NCBI GenBank assembly: GCA_025997955.1
Contig: BNVH01000037.1
Location: 1 to 34,433 of the forward strand
Length of the DNA: 34,433 bases
Source: Synergistales bacterium
Lineage (GTDB): Bacteria; Synergistota; Synergistia; Synergistales; Aminobacteriaceae
Direction: 5' to 3'
Shown here: positions 7,303-14,446 of the stretch, in pieces
How positions within the stretch are numbered: the stretch's first letter is position 1
Layout of the letters: each line of letters begins with the position of its first letter
The notes under the pieces: generated by a model
What the model was told of the DNA's origin: nothing
The model's database searches: none
Seen by the model: the letters and a program-made list of their open reading frames with translations, nothing else
Made by a program: the position numbers and the translations under genes

Positions 7303-8303
7303 AGATGAAGAAGTTTATCAACTCGCGGGAGAACCTGACAAAAGAGCTACTTGAGGGTTTCGCGCTCGCCCACAGCGATCTAGTGACGCTTTTGCCGGCA
7401 AACACGGTGGTGAACAACAAACTATCGCGTGCTAACCGCGTCACCATTGTCACTCAGGGCGGAGCCGGACATGAGCCCGCGCTATCCGGTTTCGTAGGCG
7501 AGGGTATGCTGGACGTCAGTGTGGTTGGCGACATCTTCGCCGCGCCTGGGCCACAGGCCTGCGTAGACGCTTTCAAGATGGCGGACAAGGGCAAAGGCGT
7601 TCTTTATATCGTACTGAACCACGCCGGAGATATGCTGACCGGAAACCTCAGCATGAAGCAGGCGGCAAAGGAAGGGCTTCATGTTGTAAAGGTCGTCACG
7701 CAGGAGGATGTCGCTAACGCGCCGCGTGAGAACAGCGACGACCGGCGCGGCCTTGTGGGCTGTGTGCCTACTTACAAAATAGCGGGAGCCGCCGCTGCTG
7801 CCGGCAAAAGTTTGGAGGAAGTAGCCGCTATAGCTCAGCGCTTCGCCGATAATATGGCCACCTTAGCCGTGGCGGCGCGCGGCGCGACGCATCCATCCAC
7901 TGGGAACATGTTGGCCGACTTAGGCGACGACGAGATGGAAATAGGCATGGGGCAGCACGGCGAGGGCGGCGGCGGACGAAGCGCCATGAAGAGCGCCGAC
8001 GAAACCGCCTCTATCATGCTGAACGCGCTTCTTTCCGACCTCTCCATAAAATCAGGCGAGAAGATAATGCTCATCCTGAACGGCGCCGGCGCTACCACTC
8101 TGATGGAGCTTTTCATCATCTATCGCAAATGCGTGGCGATTGCCAAGGAAAAGAACATCGAAATTGTCGCCAACTACGTAGGAGAGCTTCTCACGGTCCA
8201 AGAGCAGGCCGGGTTCCAGATGTTTATGGCGCGGATGGACGACGAGCTTCTCGGCTACTGGAACGCCCCGTGTAACACCCCTTACTTCAAGAAAGGTCTA
8301 TAA
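7299..8303 (+). CDS. dhaK: DhaK-type dihydroxyacetone kinase subunit (substrate-binding)
   Basis: The 334-residue product has the DhaK hallmarks: TQGGAGHEPALSGFVG (H58, substrate stacking), VGDIFAAPGP, LNHAGDMLTGN (D111, general acid/base) and MEIGMGQHGEG (H220, which forms the covalent hemiaminal with the ketone). Numbering is within two residues of the E. coli protein. A glycine-rich run after H220 (GEGGGGRSAM) differs from the usual GEPGI. AAGGAGGGG at 7281-7290 precedes the ATG. A six-base gap separates it from the LsrF-type gene, so dhaL, dhaK and lsrF-like form a tight unit. The enzyme phosphorylates short hydroxyketones; the physiological ketone is not determined by sequence. Confidence 0.92.
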   Translation: MKMKKFINSRENLTKELLEGFALAHSDLVTLLPANTVVNNKLSRANRVTIVTQGGAGHEPALSGFVGEGMLDVSVVGDIFAAPGPQACVDAFKMADKGKGVLYIVLNHAGDMLTGNLSMKQAAKEGLHVVKVVTQEDVANAPRENSDDRRGLVGCVPTYKIAGAAAAAGKSLEEVAAIAQRFADNMATLAVAARGATHPSTGNMLADLGDDEMEIGMGQHGEGGGGRSAMKSADETASIMLNALLSDLSIKSGEKIMLILNGAGATTLMELFIIYRKCVAIAKEKNIEIVANYVGELLTVQEQAGFQMFMARMDDELLGYWNAPCNTPYFKKGL

Positions 8304-8435
8304 GAAGGATGCCCGATAACAGCGCTAACACTTCCTTAAAGGACTTTCACCTCGGAATGGCGGAGGCCTATAAAAGGATACCCGATAACAGCGCGAACAC
8401 TTCCTCAAAAGACTTTCACCTCGGAGTGGCGGCGG
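8298..8435 (+). repeat. In-frame tandem duplication of a ~69-base unit at a gene start
   Basis: Unit 1 (about 8298-8367) and unit 2 (about 8368-8435) align almost throughout. The shared text includes CCCGATAACAGCGC, AACACTTCCT and GACTTTCACCTCGGA. The period is 69 bases (8312 to 8381), or 23 codons. Each unit begins with TATAAgAAGGAT or TATAAAAGGAT, which is the end of dhaK plus the ribosome site. Unit 1 has ATG where unit 2 has ATA, so the second copy looks like the former start codon, now isoleucine. Confidence 0.85.
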
Positions 8436-9265
8436 CGTCCGACGGATTTTTCGTGAAGGGCGCCGATGGGTGCGACTGGGGTATGAAAAACCGCTTAGCC
8501 GGGATGTTCAACAGCAAAAGCGGCAACACCGTCATGCTGGCGTTCGACCACGGCTATATCATGGGGCCGACGAGCGGACTTGAGAGGCTCGATATAGCGA
8601 TTCCACCGCTCATCCCTCACGTTGACGTATTGATGAGCACAAGAGGCGCGTTTCGCACCTGCGTCTCCGCGACAGCAAACAAGCCGATATGTCTACGCGC
8701 AAACTACGACGCCTCAGTGCTTTTCGACGACATGAGCGCGGGAGGCGGCATAGCTTGCGACATCCGAAACGCCGTGCGTATGAACGCGTCCTGCTTGGCC
8801 GTGCAGACGTTTATCGGGTCTCCGGGCGAGAAGAATTCGCTTGAAATCTTGGCCAGGACTGTGGACGCGGGGACGGACTATGGCATACCTACTATGGGCG
8901 TGGTGGCAGTCGGGAAACAGATGGAGCGCACGGAGCAGTTCTTTCTTCTCGCCACCCGCATACTCGCTGAAAACGGAGCTCAGGTCGTGAAAAGCTATTA
9001 CTGCGACGGATTTGAACATGTGACGTCGGCCTGCCCGGTTCCGATAGTCATAGCGGGCGGCAAAAAGCTGCATGAGGCGGAGGCGCTCACTATGGCGTGG
9101 CGCGCAATCGACTCGGGCGCAAAGGGCGTGGATATGGGGCGCAACATTTTCCAGGCCCAAGATCCGGTCGCCATGGCGCGCGCGGTGGGTAAGGTGGTAC
9201 ATGAGGGTTTCACCGCCCCTGAAGCCTACGAATATTACAAAGACATTCTGAACGGAGGGAAATAA
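8309..9265 (+). CDS. LsrF-type class I aldolase/thiolase (DhnA family)
   Basis: The 318-residue product closely resembles E. coli LsrF along its whole core: CDWGMKNRLAGMFN, TVMLAFDHGYIMGPTSGLER, VDVLMSTRG, QVVKSYY (K228, the position of the Schiff-base lysine of LsrF) and PVPIVIAGGKKL (phosphate site), ending GVDMGRNIFQ and an AYEYY helix. LsrF removes an acetyl unit from phosphorylated AI-2 after the LsrG isomerisation; related enzymes are class I aldolases. Here the kinase partner is DhaKL. The N-terminus holds a 23-residue duplication (PDNSANTS twice), so the protein is longer than LsrF by about that amount. AGAAGG precedes the ATG. The exact substrate is open. Confidence 0.85.
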   Translation: MPDNSANTSLKDFHLGMAEAYKRIPDNSANTSSKDFHLGVAAASDGFFVKGADGCDWGMKNRLAGMFNSKSGNTVMLAFDHGYIMGPTSGLERLDIAIPPLIPHVDVLMSTRGAFRTCVSATANKPICLRANYDASVLFDDMSAGGGIACDIRNAVRMNASCLAVQTFIGSPGEKNSLEILARTVDAGTDYGIPTMGVVAVGKQMERTEQFFLLATRILAENGAQVVKSYYCDGFEHVTSACPVPIVIAGGKKLHEAEALTMAWRAIDSGAKGVDMGRNIFQAQDPVAMARAVGKVVHEGFTAPEAYEYYKDILNGGK

Positions 9266-9266
9266 A

Positions 9267-9587
9267 ATGAGCGCTTCGTACATGCATATAGGAATACCGG
9301 TGACGAACCGCAAGCCGGGGATGACCTACAACGATGGTCTGAAGATATGGATGAGCAACCCCGACGACCACGACTACAAGATAGAGTACCTGAAGTTTGA
9401 GGAGGGGACGCCCTTCCCTGAGATTATGCACAAGAACCCTCACGTCGCGTACAAAGTAGACGACATAGAGCGCTACGTCAAGGACGCCGATAGTCTCATA
9501 TTCCCCGCCACAGAGATAGCCCCCGGCATGCGCATCGCTTTCATCATAAAGGACGACGCCATTATCGAGCTGTGCGAGCAAAAGTAA
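9267..9587 (+). CDS. VOC-superfamily (glyoxalase-like) small protein
   Basis: The 106-residue product looks like a single vicinal-oxygen-chelate domain: an N-terminal MHIGIPV strand, a middle DYKIEYLKFEEGTPFPE segment, NPHVAYKVDDIERYVKDAD (typical VOC helix after the HVAY strand) and a final IKDDAIIELCEQ. H7, E and H58 are possible metal ligands. It starts one base after the lsrF-like stop with GGAGGG upstream, so it is in the same operon. In the Lsr pathway an isomerase (LsrG) works between kinase and LsrF; by position this protein could fill that role with an unrelated fold (inference). Epimerase or lyase activity is equally possible. Confidence 0.75.
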   Translation: MSASYMHIGIPVTNRKPGMTYNDGLKIWMSNPDDHDYKIEYLKFEEGTPFPEIMHKNPHVAYKVDDIERYVKDADSLIFPATEIAPGMRIAFIIKDDAIIELCEQK

Positions 9588-9616
9588 ACCCACAGGTGAA
9601 TCAGATACCAGTAGGG

Positions 9617-10231
9617 GTGAACCTATGTGTTCGCCCCCCTGTTGTGGATGTTCGCCCTCTTACTGCTGCCTGCGCTATTATTTTGGCTGGGGGAAAAAGC
9701 AGCCGCTTTGGCTCTGACAAAGCTATGTTTGTGTGGCGCGGACTTACGCTTTCACAAAGGATAGTCGGAGAATGTCGCGCGGTCTTTGACGAGATAATTA
9801 TAGTCCGAGGGCAGGGACAGCAGCCTCTCGAAATTGAAGGCGTAAACGAAGTCAGGGATATTTACCCGAACTCCGGGCCTCTATGCGGCATTCACGCCGG
9901 GCTTTCCGCCGCGACGCGCGCCGTGTGCTTTGTGGTGGCCTGCGATATGCCCGCCTTCAGCGCAAAGTTGGCAAGGCGGCTTTTGGAGCTTGCGGACGGC
10001 CACTACAGGGATTTTGATATAGTTGCGCCTCACGACGGCGAAAGGCTTCAGCCGCTCTGCGCTGTATACAAAAAATCAGTTTTACCTATATGCGCGAAAA
10101 TGCTGACAAGCGGTGAGCGCTCCGTCAAACGCCTTTATGAACAGGTCAGAACAAAAGTTGTCGATTGCAAAGAACGCGGCCGAATTTTCAGCAACGCAAA
10201 CTATAAGAGCGATTTGTCGGAGCATTTTTGA
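9617..10231 (+). CDS. mobA: Molybdenum cofactor guanylyltransferase MobA
   Basis: The product has the MobA nucleotidyltransferase pattern: AIILAGGKSSRFGSDKAMF (GTP-binding loop with the essential lysine), NSGPLCGIHAGL, VVACDMPAF (metal-binding Asp) and LQPLCAVYKKS. MobA adds GMP to molybdopterin to make the guanine dinucleotide cofactor. The start is uncertain. GTG at 9617 gives about 204 residues; GTG at 9572 or 9596 would overlap or abut the VOC gene, and none has a strong ribosome site. It follows the kinase/aldolase operon closely and may be read from the same transcript. mobB lies separately at 17341-17709. It implies molybdo-enzymes elsewhere in the genome. Confidence 0.88.
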   Translation: MNLCVRPPVVDVRPLTAACAIILAGGKSSRFGSDKAMFVWRGLTLSQRIVGECRAVFDEIIIVRGQGQQPLEIEGVNEVRDIYPNSGPLCGIHAGLSAATRAVCFVVACDMPAFSAKLARRLLELADGHYRDFDIVAPHDGERLQPLCAVYKKSVLPICAKMLTSGERSVKRLYEQVRTKVVDCKERGRIFSNANYKSDLSEHF

Positions 10232-10256
10232 GGCGCTCATAGTATAATAATATAAT
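10228..10256 (+). promoter_or_regulatory. Sigma70-type promoter of trxB operon
   Basis: TTGAGG (10228-10233), a 17-base spacer and TATAAT (10251-10256). The -35 box overlaps the mobA stop codon. It lies about 55 bases upstream of the trxB start. Confidence 0.6.
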
Positions 10257-10311
10257 TATATCAAAAAGTAAAAGTTATCCGCCAAAACTATCCGTGAAGG
10301 GGGAAAAATTC

Positions 10312-11496
10312 GTGGAAAAGAGAGAGCTTGTCATTATTGGAGCAGGGCCTGCCGGGATGTCGGCGGCTATCTATGGACGGCGCGCAGGGCTTGACGTATT
10401 GCTTTTAGAAAAAGGGGCCACTGGAGGACAAATCAACATCACCGACGAGATAGAAAACTGGCCGGGCGTGCAGCACGCCACGGGGCCTGAGCTTGGTGAT
10501 ATGCTCCGCGACCACGCTCTCAAGTTCAAAACCGAAATACGCTTCTGTGACGTTAAAAAGGTCGAACTCAGAGGCGACGCCAAAGTTATCATTACGGACA
10601 AGGGCGACATTGAGGCTGAGGCCGTGATATTGGCCACCGGCGCTTACTTTAGGCGTCTTGGCTGCCCGGGCGAGGACTCGCATATCGGACAGGGTGTCAG
10701 CTATTGCGCTACGTGCGACGGGGCGTTTTTTGAGGACTTGGAGGTCGCGGTCATAGGCGGCGGCAACACGGCGGTTGAAGAGGGCGCGTACCTGACTAAG
10801 TTTGCCACGAAGGTTTATATTATCCATAGGCGCGACGAGTTCCGCGCGGACAGAGCCGCCATAGAGCGCGCCATGTCCAACCCCAAGATCGTGCCAATCT
10901 GGAACAGCGTAGTGGAGAGCATAGAGGGGAATGGCCCTGTTGACCACTTAGTCCTGAAAAACGTCAAGACCAACGAAGTCTCCAACCTCGAAGTGTCGGG
11001 CGTGTTTGTGTTCGTGGGGCAGTCCCCGCACGACGAGTGCTTCAAAGGGCTTGTTAAGAGCAGCAAAGCCGGTTGGGTAATCGTAAACGAGCATATGGAA
11101 ACCTCGGTGGAGGGTATTTTCGCGGCGGGCGACGTATTGGATAAGCACTTGCGGCAAGTGATAACAGCGGCGGCTGACGGGGCGATAGCGGCCATGAGCG
11201 CATCCGCCTACGTAGACGAACAGATTCACTTGCGCTCCACGCTTTTAGAGCCTGAGTCAGTTACGGCGTTCTTCTACTCAAGTCCGGACGCGACTCAGTC
11301 CCACCTCTCAAACGAGGTTGAGAAACTCTCCAAAGAAAAGGGTAAGAAGATACCGATAGTCGACGGATACAAGAATTCGCGTATAGTCGAGAAGCTAAAA
11401 ATCGAGCTTCCGTCCGTAGTCGAGATCAAAAAAGGGGCGGTCTCCAAAGTCACAAAGGTCGTAACTGAGGCGGACATCGCAAAAGCCCTGTCTTAA
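10312..11496 (+). CDS. trxB: Thioredoxin reductase with C-terminal thioredoxin-like extension
   Basis: Residues 1-305 are a complete thioredoxin reductase: GAGPAG (FAD), CATC (C132, C135, redox pair), GGGNTA (NADPH), HRRDEFRA, GIFAAGDV and RQVITAAADGAIAA. It passes electrons from NADPH to thioredoxin. Residues about 306-394 are extra. They run ESVTAFFYSSPDATQS, a helix, KKIPIVDGY, then LPSVVEIKKG, a pattern like a thioredoxin fold with its cis-proline but with SPDA where CxxC would be; no cysteine is present in the tail. The tail may dock partners rather than carry redox chemistry. I chose GTG at 10312 because the ribosome site (AAGGGGGA) lies inside the longer alternative starting at 10294. 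fliS follows 32 bp later. Confidence 0.93.
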   Translation: MEKRELVIIGAGPAGMSAAIYGRRAGLDVLLLEKGATGGQINITDEIENWPGVQHATGPELGDMLRDHALKFKTEIRFCDVKKVELRGDAKVIITDKGDIEAEAVILATGAYFRRLGCPGEDSHIGQGVSYCATCDGAFFEDLEVAVIGGGNTAVEEGAYLTKFATKVYIIHRRDEFRADRAAIERAMSNPKIVPIWNSVVESIEGNGPVDHLVLKNVKTNEVSNLEVSGVFVFVGQSPHDECFKGLVKSSKAGWVIVNEHMETSVEGIFAAGDVLDKHLRQVITAAADGAIAAMSASAYVDEQIHLRSTLLEPESVTAFFYSSPDATQSHLSNEVEKLSKEKGKKIPIVDGYKNSRIVEKLKIELPSVVEIKKGAVSKVTKVVTEADIAKALS

Positions 11497-11528
11497 CACG
11501 AGAATTTTGAGGAGGAGGATCATATTTT

Positions 11529-12125
11529 ATGGCGGACAACACAAATCAATCGCAAGACGCGCAGTTTTCTTATCAGGCAACACAGATATCGACTGCGACC
11601 AAAGAACAGCTTCTTCTTATAACTTATGACATAGGTATCAAATCGTGTCGTATGGCGGAAGCCGCTCTTTCAAAAGAAGGCAGGGATCTGGATTACGACT
11701 TGGCTAACAGAGAAATTCTGCGAGCGCAAAACGTCATCCGTGAGCTCATGGTCACTCTCAACAAGGAAAAGGGCGGCGAAATGGCGACCGCTCTGATGAG
11801 TCTTTACGACTACATGTACCAACTTCTCGTAGAGGCCAACATCAAAAAAGAAGTCAAAAACATCAAAACCGTCCTCTCTATGCTTGAGGAACTCAAGGAG
11901 ACCTGGGAAGCGGCTTTGGTGAAACTTTTGAAGGAGTATCAGGAAGCCCACCCGGAGGACGCGGACTTGAAAGCCATAAAAGATATAAAGTCCTTGTCCG
12001 ACACCCAAAACAAAGCCGCGCCAACTCAGCAGGCCAAAAACCAGCAACCGGCGAGTCCAGCAAAGCCGCCGATTCAGCCGACTCCTGAACAAAAGAAGCC
12101 CGGCGGATTCAATCGTGCGGTATGA
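11529..12125 (+). CDS. fliS: Flagellar export chaperone FliS
   Basis: The 198-residue protein has the FliS core in residues about 12-130: YQATQISTATKEQLLLITYDIGIKS (shortened), a DYDLANREILRAQNVI helix and MSLYDYMYQLLVEANIKKE. FliS binds flagellin in the cytoplasm and keeps it from polymerising before export. The last 50 residues are rich in Pro, Gln and Lys and look disordered; this tail is longer than in most FliS proteins. GGAGGAGG lies about ten bases before the ATG. The 3' end overlaps the next gene by 11 bases, so both are co-translated. No flagellin or fliD gene is in the window. Confidence 0.9.
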   Translation: MADNTNQSQDAQFSYQATQISTATKEQLLLITYDIGIKSCRMAEAALSKEGRDLDYDLANREILRAQNVIRELMVTLNKEKGGEMATALMSLYDYMYQLLVEANIKKEVKNIKTVLSMLEELKETWEAALVKLLKEYQEAHPEDADLKAIKDIKSLSDTQNKAAPTQQAKNQQPASPAKPPIQPTPEQKKPGGFNRAV

Positions 12126-12591
12126 GCTCATAGACACAATTGAGGATCTGCTTGGTCGCGAGCAGGCTTTTTACAAAACCCTGCGAGGGATGGTCTCTAG
12201 AGAATTGGAGGCCATCCTTCTGAGCGCCGATATGGAGGAATTACTCGCCGTTCTTGAGGAAAAACAGGATGTAATATCAAATTTGCAGCTTCTTGCCGAC
12301 GCTTGGGCGGACGCTTTGCCTATGTTGAATTTAAACGACGTCAGAGGTTCTGATGAGTTTTGGGAAAAATTATCTTGTGAGTTCAGCGAGGAGGACTGCA
12401 AGGGGCTAAAAGAGCTTATCGCTACGACGAGAGTTATGGCGAAAGACCTTATGGAAGCCGAGGCTGGTGTACAGGTTGAATTGGAAAAGCATGTACAGCA
12501 GCTTCGCGATAAAATGCTACAGATGAAGCATGTGCGTAAGGCGGTAACAGGTTACGCCAAAATGGGCGGCGGGCGTCTTGATTCAAACTGA
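12115..12591 (+). CDS. flgN: FlgN-like flagellar chaperone
   Basis: The 158-residue product is almost wholly helical: IEDLLGREQAFYKTLRGMVSR at the start (shortened), then EELLAVLEEKQDVISNLQLLA, and a C-terminal heptad-rich helix (VELEKHVQQLRDKMLQM). This is the FlgN layout, a chaperone for the hook-junction proteins FlgK and FlgL. The start is GTG at 12115, within the fliS end, and fits its position next to fliS. The FlgN call is by helical pattern and context and is weaker than that for FliS. The 3' end overlaps the protease reading frame by 14 bases. Confidence 0.75.
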   Translation: MRYELIDTIEDLLGREQAFYKTLRGMVSRELEAILLSADMEELLAVLEEKQDVISNLQLLADAWADALPMLNLNDVRGSDEFWEKLSCEFSEEDCKGLKELIATTRVMAKDLMEAEAGVQVELEKHVQQLRDKMLQMKHVRKAVTGYAKMGGGRLDSN

Positions 12592-13726
12592 CAAAAAAAG
12601 ATTCCTGAAAAGTTTTTCAATTCTGGTTTTGTCTCTGGTTTTGTCGAGCCTTTTTGCTTTGTTTGCCGCTTTGCCTTTCGGGTCTCTACCCATATCGGAA
12701 GCCGCTGGAAACGTCGTCTCAGGCGACGCGGTTTCTGACCCCGATATAATAAGAGAAATAGAAATAGGCCGTAAAACAGTCGCTGAAATAGAAAAAAAAA
12801 TGGAGCTATCCTCCGACCCGTCTCAGCTCGCTCGCCTTGCCATGATAACGGACGCGCTCAAGCCGCATATGGAACGTCCTATTCCCTACGAGACGCGAAT
12901 AATACGCTCTGATATTCCAAACGCCTTCTGTTTACCGGGGGGGTTTGTATTTTTTACCACAAAAATGCTGAGTCTGCTCCACTCGGATGACGAAATAGCG
13001 GCCGTTATGGCCCACGAGATGATTCACGTGGACCAAAAACACGGCATGAAAATGTCAGCCAAATCATCTAATCTCACCCTTGCCGCGCTGGCCGTCATGA
13101 TAGCATCAGGAGGCGCGACGGCCCCCATAATCCTCGCGCAAGTGGCTCAGGTGGCTATGACAAGCGCCTACACCATAGAATTTGAAAAAGAAGCCGACAG
13201 CAAGGGTTTGGATGTCCTTATCGCGTCTGGCTACTCCCCAAGCGCGATGGTAACTGTCATGGAGGGCTTTATGCACGAGGAGCTGAAACAGCCGCAAAGA
13301 GAGTACGGGATATACATGGATCACCCCGAGTCCGCAGAGCGCGTAAAGAGCTTGAGCGAAAAACTCAAGAGTTTGCATATAAAGCTCGACCGAAAAAAAC
13401 CGCTTCACCTGTTAGTGGTCAGCGTAGACACCTCGTCAAACCGGGTGAGGCTGCTTGTGGACAGCATGGAGGTCTGGGGAGGCAAAGCGAGCGAAACCGC
13501 CATGTCTGAGGTTTTGCGGGCCAAGGCGGTTTTGGATCAAAATTTCCAGATGGAACTAGCCCCATATGACCTGCGCGTCGAAAGAGGCGCTTTGAGGCTC
13601 AAAAACGCGACGGTGGCGCAACCTCCCCTGCCGGAGGACATGCAAAACCTGTCTGATTTCAGAGAAAAACTCTTGTCGGCTTTGGCGCGCGCCCAAAAAA
13701 CACGCCCCGCTACGCGATATTTTTAG
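12578..13726 (+). CDS. Exported M48 family zinc metalloprotease
   Basis: The 382-residue product has a charged start (KKR) and a hydrophobic stretch at about 10-32, a signal peptide or anchor. HEMIH at 146-150 is the zinc HExxH motif, and EKEAD at 202-206 supplies the third ligand. The region before it (NAFCLPGGFVFFTTKMLSLL) is the typical M48 substrate strand and helix. Such proteases act in the periplasm in envelope quality control; BepA/YfgC is the nearest kind. The C-terminal 120 residues show no TPR pattern, unlike BepA. The TTG start at 12578 overlaps flgN and lacks a strong ribosome site, so translation is probably coupled. A terminator follows the stop. Confidence 0.85.
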   Translation: MIQTDKKRFLKSFSILVLSLVLSSLFALFAALPFGSLPISEAAGNVVSGDAVSDPDIIREIEIGRKTVAEIEKKMELSSDPSQLARLAMITDALKPHMERPIPYETRIIRSDIPNAFCLPGGFVFFTTKMLSLLHSDDEIAAVMAHEMIHVDQKHGMKMSAKSSNLTLAALAVMIASGGATAPIILAQVAQVAMTSAYTIEFEKEADSKGLDVLIASGYSPSAMVTVMEGFMHEELKQPQREYGIYMDHPESAERVKSLSEKLKSLHIKLDRKKPLHLLVVSVDTSSNRVRLLVDSMEVWGGKASETAMSEVLRAKAVLDQNFQMELAPYDLRVERGALRLKNATVAQPPLPEDMQNLSDFREKLLSALARAQKTRPATRYF

Positions 13727-13738
13727 ATTTAGAAAAAT

Positions 13739-13773
13739 ACACGGACTACCATCCTCGGTCGTCCGTGTTTTTA
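13739..13773. terminator. Bidirectional rho-independent terminator
   Basis: ACACGGAC (13739-13746) pairs with GTCCGTGT (13761-13768), followed by a T-run and preceded by an A-run. It lies between convergent genes and can serve both. Confidence 0.8.
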
Positions 13774-13780
13774 CAGACCC

Positions 13781-14314
13781 CTATTTCAAATTATTAAATA
13801 TAGCGGAGGGGGCGTTGGCTTGGGATTTACCTTTCTTGACCTTGTGATAGTCCGCGTAAGTCAGAGGAGAGCCCTCGGCTATGACCTCGGCTAATGTAAC
13901 TTTCCCTACTACGAGCTTGTGAGTATGGACATCTACAATATCGGAGACCTCAGCCTCTACAGCGGCCAAAGTATGCTCCGTGACGATAGGCATGCCGCTC
14001 TCTGTCAGGCGGTATTTACACTTTGCGAACTTGTCCTCGTTGCGCCCGCTGCGGAAGCCGAATATGCCTATGAAGGGCAACTCCACGTCCGAGCTGAACA
14101 CGGATACGGTGAACTTTCGGCTCTTCTCGACAAGCTCCGTGGTGTAGTTGGCTTTGTTGAGACAAGCGGTTATGTAGATAGGGTCGCTGGTGAGCTGCAT
14201 AACGGCGTCGGCCACCTGAGCGTTCAACTTGCCCTCGAAAGCCGTCCCCACAATGTACAATCCATAGCTGAAAGTAAACAGCGCGCGCGCGTCGATTGAG
14301 TTTTCAATCGCCAT
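13781..14314 (-). CDS. Flavin reductase-like, FMN-binding protein (flavoredoxin type)
   Basis: The 177-residue product fits the flavin-reductase-like fold: ALFTFSYGLYIVGTAFEGK (FMN-loop region), ADAVMQLTSDPIYITACLNK (shortened here), NYTTELVEKSRKFTVSVF and IFGFRSGRNEDKF, the conserved G-x-x-S-G-R. These proteins bind FMN and pass electrons in anaerobes; some are the N-terminal half of high-molecular-weight rubredoxin, but no rubredoxin CxxC pairs are present. ATG at 14314 is preferred because GAGGAGGAACGG lies just upstream. It stands alone between a terminator and a divergent gene. The electron donor and acceptor are unknown. Confidence 0.85.
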   Translation of the reverse strand: MAIENSIDARALFTFSYGLYIVGTAFEGKLNAQVADAVMQLTSDPIYITACLNKANYTTELVEKSRKFTVSVFSSDVELPFIGIFGFRSGRNEDKFAKCKYRLTESGMPIVTEHTLAAVEAEVSDIVDVHTHKLVVGKVTLAEVIAEGSPLTYADYHKVKKGKSQANAPSAIFNNLK

Positions 14315-14389
14315 TTTACCGTTCCTCCTCATCAAATTTAATTCAAACCTTAAAAAATCAAATTAACAAAATATCTTGCGCAAGTCACG

Positions 14390-14417
14390 TTAAAATATTC
14401 TTAAATTATAGTACAAT
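14390..14417 (+). promoter_or_regulatory. Weak promoter for the exported-protein operon
   Basis: TACAAT at 14412-14417 makes a fair -10 box, with TTAAAA (14390-14395) as a poor -35 at 16 bases. It lies 30 bases before the ATG at 14447. Confidence 0.35.
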
Positions 14418-14446
14418 ATTCTGAGAATCTCAATTGGGGTGACGCC

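Noticed and set aside
8714..9313. Long minus-strand open frame across the LsrF-like and VOC genes
   Set aside because: It lies wholly opposite well-supported genes; its translation is rich in Arg/His with no domain pattern and no ribosome site.
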